A program made the position numbers and the translations under genes. A DNA stretch of 64,000 bases, from assembly GCF_026262505.1 (NCBI RefSeq), contig NC_067207.1, forward strand, positions 20,118,082 to 20,182,081, written 5' to 3'. Source of the stretch: Trichomonas vaginalis G3 (lineage: Eukaryota; Parabasalia; Trichomonadida; Trichomonadidae). The notes beneath the pieces were generated by a model. That model did no database searches. It was not told the origin of the DNA and was given only the letters and a program-made list of their open reading frames with translations. The stretch's first letter is position 1, and the number at the start of each line of letters is the position of its first letter. Of the stretch, positions 50,182 to 58,575 are shown one piece after another.

Positions 50182-53100
50182 ATGCTAAACCATCTTCATC
50201 TACCATTAAATGTTTCGGATGATTTGATTTTAATTCAGTTGGGTTCTATTAGATGTAATAGTGTAAATTCTGATTCAACAATTTATCCAGATGGGTATAT
50301 TTCAAAAATTTTATATTATTCTTCCAATAAACCCTATTAAAAAGAATGGTATACAAATAAAATAACTTATCAAGATGGTAAACCTAAATTCACTGTTTTG
50401 GATTCATTATCAAATGCATATGTCGGAGATTCACTATCATATCCTTGGGGACAAATCGTTTCAAAAATCAAAGAATTAAACAGAAATATTAAGAATGTAT
50501 ATAATTTTGGACATAAATTATTTGGATTTGAAAATAAATCTATCATTTGTTATTTGGAGGGACTCAAAGAGCGTTTTATCTCGAATAGCGATGAAGTAAA
50601 GTATCTTCAAACATATGAAACAACACCTAAATTTCAGAAATCCGCTGAAGCTTTTACAGAAATGGTAAATATGATTATAAGTGAAAAATATTTGCAAACA
50701 GATCTCAGTCAAATTAAAATCAAAATCCATCGTCTAGGGGAACAATATATTCTTAAATTTTTAGAAGCATTTATAATTGCCCGCCCCAAATTTTATGCAC
50801 AGGTTATAGGTTTCTTACAAAATTTTTCATTTGACCAGGAATTATACTCAAAAGCAGGAATTTCTAAACCATTAATACAAGCAATAATTAATGGCGATAA
50901 AAGATATTCGAATATTTTTGCTTTTTCAGGAAAATCGTGTGATTTAACAATCGAAGATTTTATTAATGTTTTAATTTCAGATCAAACAAATCAAAATGGT
51001 GAAGAATATTATCAAATACGTATCAGATCTATATTGGATAATAGTAAATATTCTTTCTATGAACTAGCAGTTAAATTTGAATCAATTAATATTTTAAATT
51101 CGTGTAATATAGATAATGTTACACCAATCATGAAAGCATTGATAATGTCAAGCCCAAACGAAACAATTTTCAAAATGAATGATAAATTCAATTTGCAGAC
51201 TTATCAATTTACAAACCAAATCAAGTATGTTTTATCTTTTGCATACAATATCTCAGAGTTATTTTCTACATTTAGAAATCCATTACTCTCTTCGATTGTT
51301 TCAACAAATAATATTATATCAGTAATGAATTTGAATGAAAGCAAAGTTATTCGTTTAAAGATTCATTTAATCTTCCATGAGGCCCTAATTCAAAATAATG
51401 ATTTTATGTACAAGAACTTTAATGTTTTGAATCAAATAAAAAACAATGACCTTCTGGAAATTTTAGCAAAAGCTTGTTTGAAAGCTGACAAAAAAATTCA
51501 AGCAGATTTTGAACAAATCATGGGTATTAAATTTACAGCGATCAAACAATTTCATGAATCCATAGAAAAAATTCCAGTTGATCGGTCTCCAATTACAATA
51601 GATGGTTGCCATATTTGTTTTGAATGCTCTAAAAATACTGATATTGAAAAACTCAAATCAATGCAATTAATTCTAATAAGCCCTGGTATTCATATCAATG
51701 TGTTAACTTATGAACAAACATTGAAGTTTTTGGAACAAATGCCAGCATTTATTCATTTGGGCCTTTCCAATATAAGTTCTGATCGATCTGTAAACTTAAA
51801 TTATTTTCTACTTCAAAACGAAGATTATTCCCCTTTAAAAATTTCACATTGTATGACAAAATCGTATCCTTTGAATATTCAAAAGTATCAGATACGTTGT
51901 GGATGATTACTGTACCAAAAAACATGAAAAACATAAAATTACCCAAAGAGTTTTCAGGGAGGTTAAAATGGTACATTCAAATAACGAAAGTTGATCTCCC
52001 AGGACATCCTCTGCAAGATGAAATACAGGAAAAAATAAAGCATGATAATGAGATTGGTGATATCTTAACTTCATATCCCGGGAAATTTTATGTAAATTAT
52101 AGCACAACGATAAGAAGTGATAGTTTATTCGTCAATGGAAATCCTATAGAATTTCTTATATATATTCCAAGCGAATCAGGAAATTTGGCGTTGGAGTGTA
52201 ATTTAATTCACTTAGATGCTACTTTTTCATGGCCGAAATATATATTTATTTTTCCTCGTGGTAATTACTATATGCGAGGTTACCCTCTAGGGATATACAT
52301 AGGGCGCAGCGAATCATCCGCTGCTTATCAACGGTGGCTTACAGCCATGAATATTGAATTTAAATCATTAAACATTATGGAGCACTTTTCAAGAATCAAA
52401 TGGATGAGCGATTTAGGTACTGGAGTTTTAAAATTTTTGAATACGAATCATTTCCAAAATTATATCTGTATTAGGCACTATCTCGGAACCATGGGCAATA
52501 ATACTTTACTACATGTTTTTGCTCTGATAGTATTATTATCAAAATCGGCCCAAGATTTTGAGGACAATTACAAATGTTTTGATCCATCGGTTCAGAAAAT
52601 GTATGCTACAAAGAATATATCAGATGAGCAGCTGGAAAAATGGAAGCAGATATATAAAGATCAAGAGCATTTAGCAGCATACCACCGCATTCCACCTATA
52701 AGCACTAATAATAGTGCAGAGGGTAAGCATAGACACATTAACGAACTTGCAAAAAAAGCAAGAAACTTTTCTACTTTCATCAAATTCATTCTGAATGATA
52801 CTATCATTAGGATTAATGAATCAATTGATCCCATTAATAAGCAAAAACGCGAGAAGAATGACTTGTTAAACGAAAAATGCATACATTGCGGATTCTCCTA
52901 TAATGATATTAATACTGATAAGAATCCTTGTAAATATTGCAAGGATTTCTTTATGAATAAGAGTCATGTTCCCTCTGCAGGCATACATGTTATGAAAATA
53001 GGAGAAAACGTAGGTGAAATCATAGAATTCCCAATCGATAAAAATGTAGGTGATCAGGATGAACTCGTGGATCACAAAGAAAAGAGTTCGCCGATCGAAA

Positions 53101-53354
53101 TATCAAAATACGCAGAAATTATTGATATTGACGATAAAAATAAAGCAGTTTTAGTCGTAAAACTGCTTTATAATCTTGAAACGTTCCAAGATGCCAAAGA
53201 TTTAATCAATTCTCTGGAAAAACAATCAAAAAATTATGAATCTGCATTACAAAATAAACCAGAAATTTGGTTGGAAAAATACTTGCCTGAATTAATGAAG
53301 GAAGTAAAAGATGCGAGAGCTGCTAGAATGAGATTGAAGATAATAAAGAAGTAG
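50182..53354 (+). pseudogene. FYR-domain/Mutator-type (MULE) transposase gene, broken
   Basis: The N-terminal part resembles the FYRN/FYRC chromatin module (YPDGYISKILYYSS, then YQDGKPKFTVLD, then SYPWGQIVSKI). A long helical region follows. The C-terminal half shows a Mutator-type DDE pattern: LIHLDATFSWP, WMSDLGTGVLKFL with CIRHYL after it, and TNNSAEGKHRHINE. A C-x-x-C/C-x-x-C zinc ribbon (KCIHCGF, PCKYCKDFF) comes next. There is an in-frame TAA at 50338-50340 and a frameshift near 51850-51906. It could be a decaying transposon or a former host gene derived from one; inverted ends were not found. Confidence 0.65.
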
Positions 53355-53484
53355 AGATGATGAGTGAATAAAAACTTTGTATTAAATTTGTATATAAAAG
53401 AATTGTAAAATATAAAAATAAAGAAGTGGTTGATAGGAATTTGAAAATTCGTTGGGTGCATATAAGTTGGATAAATATATTTAT

Positions 53485-53868
53485 GAATATTAATGTCAAA
53501 TTGGGTGGTTGCATATAGTAATGAAAAATATATTAATAAAAATTAATGTCAAATTGGTTGATTGCATATAGTAATGAAAATAAGATTAATAAAAATTAAT
53601 GTCAAATTGGGTGGATTCGTGATAGAATGCTTCTGTGTATGTGTGGCGTGAGTTAGCATCGGGTGGTTGCGTGATAGAATGCTTCTGTCTATGTGTGGCG
53701 TGAGTTAGCATCGGGTGGTTGCGTGATAGAATGCTTCTGTGTATGTGTGGCGTGAGTTAGCATCGGGTGGTTGCGTGATAGAATGCTTCTGTCTATGTGT
53801 GGCGTGAGTTAGCATCGGGTAGTTGCGTGATAGAATGCTTCTGTCTATGTGTGGCGTGAGTAGTTAGT
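53485..53868 (+). repeat. 52/53-bp tandem satellite next to E3
   Basis: Five copies of a 52-bp unit start at 53609, 53661, 53713, 53765 and 53817 (GGGTGGTTGCGTGATAGAAT). They are preceded by a related 53-bp series sharing AATGTCAAATTGGGTGG (from about 53492). The array ends within a few bases of the E3 terminal hairpin. Confidence 0.9.
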
Positions 53869-53870
53869 AT

Positions 53871-53919
53871 ACATATCAAGGGTACGGAGGCACTGCGTTC
53901 CACCTTACCCTTGATATGT
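53871..53919. repeat. E3 terminal hairpin
   Basis: ACATATCAAGGGTA (53871-53884) and its exact complement (53906-53919) form a 14-bp stem around a GC-richer loop containing GGAGGCACTGCGTTCC. The loop core resembles the inner hairpin GGCACTTCGTGCC of the E2 termini. This supports it as part of the E3 terminus. Confidence 0.65.
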
Positions 53920-54044
53920 GAATTTGATACTTTACAAAACCGTTACCGTATATTTTGCAACACAAACGACAACACTAACTTAACCTTAAATATTTACAAA
54001 GCCGCCAACCACTTCACCTCACTAATGTAAAAAAATAAACGTTC

Positions 54045-54365
54045 TCACTTACAAAAGTATTGCAACTCCTCCCATTGCTGTGCTTCATATAACAGCTCAT
54101 AATCTTCTGACTCACTTTCTTCTTCATATAGGTCAAAATCACTGTCATAGTTTATACCTGTAAGTTTTGACAAAGCTAATGAAACACGTTTACCGTTTGT
54201 ATCGTATGCTTGTATAAACTTTCCATTCTTCATTCCTTCATAAACGCTCAAACTAACTTTACCCTTTCTCCCTCGTATCTGATAGAATGTATTTTCACGA
54301 GGAACGAAGAACAAGTTCTTGAACTCATGACCGTTGTAGTTTGTTATCTCAATAGTTTTCGTCAT
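54045..54365 (-). CDS. E3 part: hypothetical protein with acidic tail, 106 aa
   Basis: The start at 54365 (MTKTIEITNYNGHEFKNLFF) is chosen because TTTATTTTTATTTTGGATGTA precedes it; an earlier ATG would add an unrelated hydrophobic leader. The protein is beta-rich at first and ends in a strongly acidic stretch (DLYEEESESEDYELLYE). No family was recognised. It is the outermost gene at the E3 left end. Confidence 0.5.
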   Translation of the reverse strand: MTKTIEITNYNGHEFKNLFFVPRENTFYQIRGRKGKVSLSVYEGMKNGKFIQAYDTNGKRVSLALSKLTGINYDSDFDLYEEESESEDYELLYEAQQWEELQYFCK

Positions 54366-54450
54366 TACATCCAAAATAAAAATAAAATATAAAAATAAAA
54401 TATAAAAAATAAATGATATCACTACCCTCACACGTATGAAAACATAGTGC

Positions 54451-54519
54451 AAAAATAAATTTAGGGTAGAAGGTTAGATCTAACCTCATTTCTAACCTCA
54501 TTTCTACCCTGTTGAATTC
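54451..54519 (+). repeat. E3 hairpin module with paired GGGTAG and GGTTAG units
   Basis: AAAAATAAATTTA leads into AGGGTAGA and AGGTTAGA, then TCTAACCT twice and TCTACCCT once, closing in GTTGAATTCA. Outer unit pairs with outer and inner with inner, a nested stem. The layout equals the E1 and E2 modules with different unit sequence. Confidence 0.85.
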
Positions 54520-54525
54520 ATTGCT

Positions 54526-54762
54526 TTATAACCCTCTTCCTTTCTCCAACTCTTCTAGCTTCTTCTTAAGTTCAGCAATGTTGTCCTCATGAAGTTTAAT
54601 CTTTCTCAAAATTCCTTCTTTATCTAATGGTTGCTTTATCTTTCTAAACTGAACTCTACCATCCTTCATAGTATGAACGTAAAAACCTTCTGGAATAGTT
54701 CCTGATTTAATGTATTCTACCAAAAACTTTTGTTTCATTGCTTCAGTGACTTTAGTCGTCAT
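54526..54762 (-). CDS. E3 part: hypothetical protein with coiled-coil end, 78 aa
   Basis: Begins MTTKVTEAMKQKFLVEYIKS. A central block GFYVHTMKDGRVQFRKIKQPL is similar to HPFYYVSQSKDGKIYVRKRK in the product of 56904-57332, so the two genes share a small domain. The last 30 residues form a leucine-zipper-like coiled coil. The promoter signature TTTTATTTAGAGTAAA precedes it. Function unknown. Confidence 0.55.
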   Translation of the reverse strand: MTTKVTEAMKQKFLVEYIKSGTIPEGFYVHTMKDGRVQFRKIKQPLDKEGILRKIKLHEDNIAELKKKLEELEKGRGL

Positions 54763-54813
54763 TTTACTCTAAATAAAATGTTCAAATAAAAATAAAACTA
54801 ACGTTATTTTTTT

Positions 54814-55272
54814 TCAGTAAGGAAACGCAGGAGTTTTACGATTTATTTGAGGAGTAGGTTCTAGTTTAAATGTTGGAGTCGGTTTAGGAGTTGACTTTTG
54901 AACAGGAGTTTGTACTTCCATAGGTTCAGGAGTCATTGAAGGTTTTGCTTGTGAAGGCGTTGGTTTTGGCGAAGGTGTTGGAGTTTGTTTAACTTCAGCT
55001 ACTTCAGTATTATTTACAACATTTGCTTTATTTCTTTTCAACATCATAACTGCTCCTGCTGTAGCTAGCAAACCTAGTGGGAGACCATATCTTATATAAG
55101 GACTTGACCAAATGCTATTTTTGACAGGAGCTGGTGGAACACCTAACCTTGGTGAGACTGCTCTTTGCCATTGTGCAGCTCGTAAGAAATATTCAATAGG
55201 TGCTCCATAATCGTTTGGTAAAGTTTGTTTCACAGATGGTGAAGGTTCACGAGAGCTTGATGAAGAACTCAT
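54814..55272 (-). CDS. E3 part: single-pass membrane protein with proline-rich tail
   Basis: 152 residues. A serine-rich start (MSSSSSSREPSPS) is followed by a membrane helix near residue 60-80 (YGLPLGLLATAGAVMML) flanked by lysines. A T/P-rich repeat tail follows (PTPSPKPTPSQAKPS). It lies downstream of the capsid gene on the same strand and is probably a virion membrane or tail-length type protein (inference). Confidence 0.5.
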   Translation of the reverse strand: MSSSSSSREPSPSVKQTLPNDYGAPIEYFLRAAQWQRAVSPRLGVPPAPVKNSIWSSPYIRYGLPLGLLATAGAVMMLKRNKANVVNNTEVAEVKQTPTPSPKPTPSQAKPSMTPEPMEVQTPVQKSTPKPTPTFKLEPTPQINRKTPAFPY

Positions 55273-55301
55273 TTATAAGCTTTAAAATAAACGTTCATCC
55301 T

Positions 55302-56876
55302 TTATTCCTCACTGTCGTCCGCAGCTAAGTTATAGTCATCTAATCTTATTATTGGGATTCCATTAGCACGCACCTGAATGGCAAAGCAACAATCCCTCAT
55401 AAATCCAATAAGTGGCTTTGGTACATTTTCAGTTGCTAGTTCAATAGGTCCTTTAACAGACAATTTGTATGTTATTGGAGCAGTAGATGTTTGACCCTGC
55501 ATGAAGCAAAAGTCCACTTCTGTTGGAAAACCACATAAGAAATGTGTGTTGTCATAGCTATCCCATTTATGTTCCACACTACCATCATCCACCAATGACC
55601 TCATAACATCTTCATTAAATCCTATCATATCATTGTTTGTATTGCAAGCGTTCGCAACCATTTCATAAAATACAGGACCATATGATTTTTCAGGTTCTGC
55701 AGGCATATTTCCATAAGCTCCCATGGAAAGCTGAAGATATTTAAACTTAGGGTTCTCAAAATTAACATAATAGTTGTCTTTCTTTCTAAATAGTGCCCAA
55801 ATACTTTTAACATTAATAGGCGTATAAGCTGCTGTAAATGTTGCACTTGAACTATCTGTATTCTTTGAGAATGAACCGTCCATAGGAATCCAATCCATAA
55901 CTTTAACAGGAAAACATAAAGCCTCGTTTGTATAATGTTCTACAAGTTCTGTATAAATGTTAGGGTCTAAAGAGAATGACTTTGGATGAATAAAACATTC
56001 ATTAAAATCCATCTTTGTTCGAAATAGTTGCTGGGTTACAGTTGTAATAGTAACTGTTCCACTAGCTTCTACTGCCTTCGTTATCATAGTGAATGGTTCA
56101 TTCCATGGAACAAATTTATTTGTCGGTGGATTTGAATCTGAAGCAAATGCAACTTTAAGAGTTGGATTGAAAGCAATGATATCATTTACAGATATAGATG
56201 TGCATTGTAAGGCGTCGCTACTGAACTTTACTTTAAGCTGAATGTTTCCTGCAAAAGCTGGAATAAATCGACTAGCTTCTAATGGAAGGAATCTTCTAAC
56301 AGGAATTCTTAAACGAAGCTTAAAATCAAATGATTTTCCTGCTGTAATTGGACCACTAACAATTTGTCCTGTTCTGCATGTTCCCGAATGACTCCATACA
56401 TCTTCATGTCGAGTCTTTGAGAAAACATCTACTTTCTTTATTTGTTCGGTAGTTTGTGAGTTTGAAGTTATATATGCTTCTTCTCTTGCGTTGTCTTGAG
56501 AATATACGATACGACCGTTTGCAAGGATTTGATATCCAGCAACTGCATAGAAAGCGTCATCGAAACCAATCCAAAATCCTGGTGGGTTTGTTTTATTGGA
56601 ACCTGAACCAATTTCTTTATCTACAATAAATTGACCTTCCATTTTATACGTAATGAATGTATTGTAAAGGTCCAACATATTTTCACCAGGAGGTGAGAGA
56701 TTGAATGTTACCCATGTGTTATCTTTAGCAGTTCCAGGTTGTGATGGAATCTTTACGTCAGAATATTTTCTATTAGTGTCACCAATTTGAACTGCATTGT
56801 CTATGATATCGAAATATGAGCGAATCTGATGAATATGCTCTGCTGGAGTAAATTCGTTTAACTGTTCGTTCTGCAT
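55302..56876 (-). CDS. E3 part: major capsid protein candidate, 524 aa
   Basis: Begins MQNEQLNEFTPAEHIHQIRS. TWVTFNLSPPGENMLDLYNT near the start and RRFLPLEASRFIPAFAGNIQ near residue 195 fit the first jelly-roll of Polinton major capsids. The second block aligns with the E2 capsid at SSFLIFRFLRYLPNWAGKIS. Length and the two-domain beta-rich composition agree with a double jelly-roll protein that forms the icosahedral shell. The frame looks whole. Confidence 0.75.
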   Translation of the reverse strand: MQNEQLNEFTPAEHIHQIRSYFDIIDNAVQIGDTNRKYSDVKIPSQPGTAKDNTWVTFNLSPPGENMLDLYNTFITYKMEGQFIVDKEIGSGSNKTNPPGFWIGFDDAFYAVAGYQILANGRIVYSQDNAREEAYITSNSQTTEQIKKVDVFSKTRHEDVWSHSGTCRTGQIVSGPITAGKSFDFKLRLRIPVRRFLPLEASRFIPAFAGNIQLKVKFSSDALQCTSISVNDIIAFNPTLKVAFASDSNPPTNKFVPWNEPFTMITKAVEASGTVTITTVTQQLFRTKMDFNECFIHPKSFSLDPNIYTELVEHYTNEALCFPVKVMDWIPMDGSFSKNTDSSSATFTAAYTPINVKSIWALFRKKDNYYVNFENPKFKYLQLSMGAYGNMPAEPEKSYGPVFYEMVANACNTNNDMIGFNEDVMRSLVDDGSVEHKWDSYDNTHFLCGFPTEVDFCFMQGQTSTAPITYKLSVKGPIELATENVPKPLIGFMRDCCFAIQVRANGIPIIRLDDYNLAADDSEE

Positions 56877-56903
56877 GTATTTACTTCAGATAAAAATATC
56901 TAT

Positions 56904-57332
56904 TTACTTCATTATTCTCACTCTTCTTCTTGGCATTCGTGGTGAAAGTTGTTTCTTGACATTTTCAATGAACTGTACATTCTCTTTTGTCTCAACTTCT
57001 TTCACTGGTGGGTCAGGGTTCTTTGACTAGGTTTGCTTTTCAATGAAATTCACGAACTTTGCAATAAGCTCTTGGTTCGTTATTGAAAGTACATCTGGCT
57101 TCTTTTCTTCTGGTTCTATTGACTTTTCAGTTTGAATAGAAGGTTTTATATGGGCTTCGCCCTCGGTGCCATGCACCTTAATGTTGTCGCTCTCTGTATT
57201 CGCTAATGGAACCTTTCTTTTTCTTACATATATTTTACCATCTTTACTCTGACTTACGTAATAGAAAGGATGTTGTATTCCTCTGGCGTCATTTAATATA
57301 ATAGACTCTCGCTCTGATTTTGACAAGCTCAT
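56904..57332 (-). pseudogene. E3 part: small protein with DGKIYVRKRK domain
   Basis: The N-terminal part begins MSLSKSERESIILNDARGIQ and shares the FYV..DG.(I/V).(V/F)RK(R/I)K domain with the product of 54526-54762. The middle includes VHGTEGEAHIKPS, encoded by a GC-rich double palindrome (57152-57177). Basic peptides occur towards the end (PRMPRRRVRIMK). Broken, about one break. Confidence 0.5.
57152..57177. repeat. GC-rich double hairpin inside an E3 gene
   Basis: GGGC-TTC-GCCC and GGTGC-CAT-GCACC follow one another with two bases between, preceded by AT and followed by TT. It is part of a family with 58530-58554 and 62158-62183. Confidence 0.85.
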
Positions 57333-57376
57333 TTTACATTGGTTAAAGTTTAATTTAGTTTTTTATCTGCAGTCAA

Positions 57377-57637
57377 ATGACTCAGACAAGCCCTACGGAC
57401 AAGACCCAAGGGGTCATAGATGTTGAAGCATTGAAGAAAGAAATTCGCGAGCAAATTTTATCCGAACTGAAGGAACAAAAACAAGAACAAAAGCCAGAGA
57501 GACCAAAGAGAAAACTTAGTGAAAAACAACTTGCTGCATTAGCTGCTGGAAGACAAAAGAACCCAAGACTACTGGCGAAGAAAGCTAGAGAAGAAGCTGA
57601 AGCAAAAGCTAAAGAAGCTGAAGCAAAGAAAGAGTAA
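57377..57637 (+). CDS. E3 part: charged helical protein, 86 aa
   Basis: Begins MTQTSPTDKTQGVIDVEALK and is then almost entirely K/E/A/Q (EAKAKEAEAKKE at the end), predicting one long charged helix. The promoter AGTTTTTTATCTGCAGTCAA precedes it. It is divergent from the preceding gene and 24 bp upstream of the minor capsid candidate. Function unknown. Confidence 0.5.
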   Translation: MTQTSPTDKTQGVIDVEALKKEIREQILSELKEQKQEQKPERPKRKLSEKQLAALAAGRQKNPRLLAKKAREEAEAKAKEAEAKKE

Positions 57638-57661
57638 ATGGTTTATTTTTATCCGAATTAA

Positions 57662-58519
57662 ATGTATAGACAAATACCTTTATCTGTTGCGTTCAATAGT
57701 GAAAACCCTGACGTCAAAATAAAGGGGAACAGAGTAACGTTTAAGTTTCCAACAGACTGGATTGTGAACATAAATGAAGAGAAGTACATTGGCATAACAA
57801 ATATGTATATAACACGTGCTTTCAGAAAGGTTGACTTTATACTTCAAGTCGAGATAGAAAATGACGAACAGTCTTTAAGCGCCCAAAACATTCACATATA
57901 CAAATACTTTAAAGACGATACAACATTGTTGCAATGTATGATTTCATTTAATGAAATGTTCGAGAAAAAGTTTAACATTGAAGTACAAACTTTACAGCTT
58001 TTACGTGAGTTTCTTGCACAACTGAAAGAAGAAGGTAGTCAGCCACAACTTATAGACTTTCATTATGAATTTAATGAAAATGAAGATGGAACACATGACT
58101 GTCAGTTTGTTGTATTCTCACCATTCAATGAAGTCGCTAAAAAGAAAGAAAATCCATTACGTATAAGATTTCAAATCTCTGAACCAAGTGATGATTTCAA
58201 GAATGTTTTCAATTATGATGCAATGCTTCCGAGGAAAAATGAATTTTCCGAAATTAGATTTCCAGGTATTTGGGATAGAAAACAAACAATATTATATTCA
58301 AACCTAAGTAAAGGAGTTGAAAATGAGTTCATTGGTCATACAAGAAATTCACCATTACCAAATCCTAAATATTACAAACTAACTGGTTTCAATCGTGAGT
58401 TTTGGATAGACATGTTCTCCACTCATGACCATAAAGCACCAGTGTTCTTGCCTCCAGATAGAAAAGATTGTTTATACATTGAAGCACAACTCTTAAATTC
58501 TACAATTGCTGTATTGTAA
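57662..58519 (+). CDS. E3 part: minor-capsid (penton-like) candidate, 285 aa
   Basis: Begins MYRQIPLSVAFNSENPDVKI. It has the same length as the E2 paralogue pair (282 and 286 residues) and the same C-terminal layout: ILYSNLSKGVENEFIG, YYKLTG, then FWIDMFSTHDHKAPVFLPP and an IEAQLL strand, matching HASFS..NSFLC, FYEPPS, FQVWFTT and FYLELS. Predicted single jelly-roll minor capsid. Confidence comes from matched length, layout and genomic setting, not from strong sequence identity. Confidence 0.5.
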   Translation: MYRQIPLSVAFNSENPDVKIKGNRVTFKFPTDWIVNINEEKYIGITNMYITRAFRKVDFILQVEIENDEQSLSAQNIHIYKYFKDDTTLLQCMISFNEMFEKKFNIEVQTLQLLREFLAQLKEEGSQPQLIDFHYEFNENEDGTHDCQFVVFSPFNEVAKKKENPLRIRFQISEPSDDFKNVFNYDAMLPRKNEFSEIRFPGIWDRKQTILYSNLSKGVENEFIGHTRNSPLPNPKYYKLTGFNREFWIDMFSTHDHKAPVFLPPDRKDCLYIEAQLLNSTIAVL

Positions 58520-58529
58520 ATGACCTCAT

Positions 58530-58554
58530 GGGCTTCGCCCTTGCCGCTAGCGGC
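58530..58554. repeat. GC-rich double hairpin between convergent E3 genes
   Basis: GGGC-TTC-GCCC, then TT, then GCCGC-TA-GCGGC. It lies between the stop of the minor capsid candidate and the end of the polymerase, where it could act as a bidirectional transcription terminator. Confidence 0.85.
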
Positions 58555-58575
58555 TTATTTTTATCATTCATGTTC

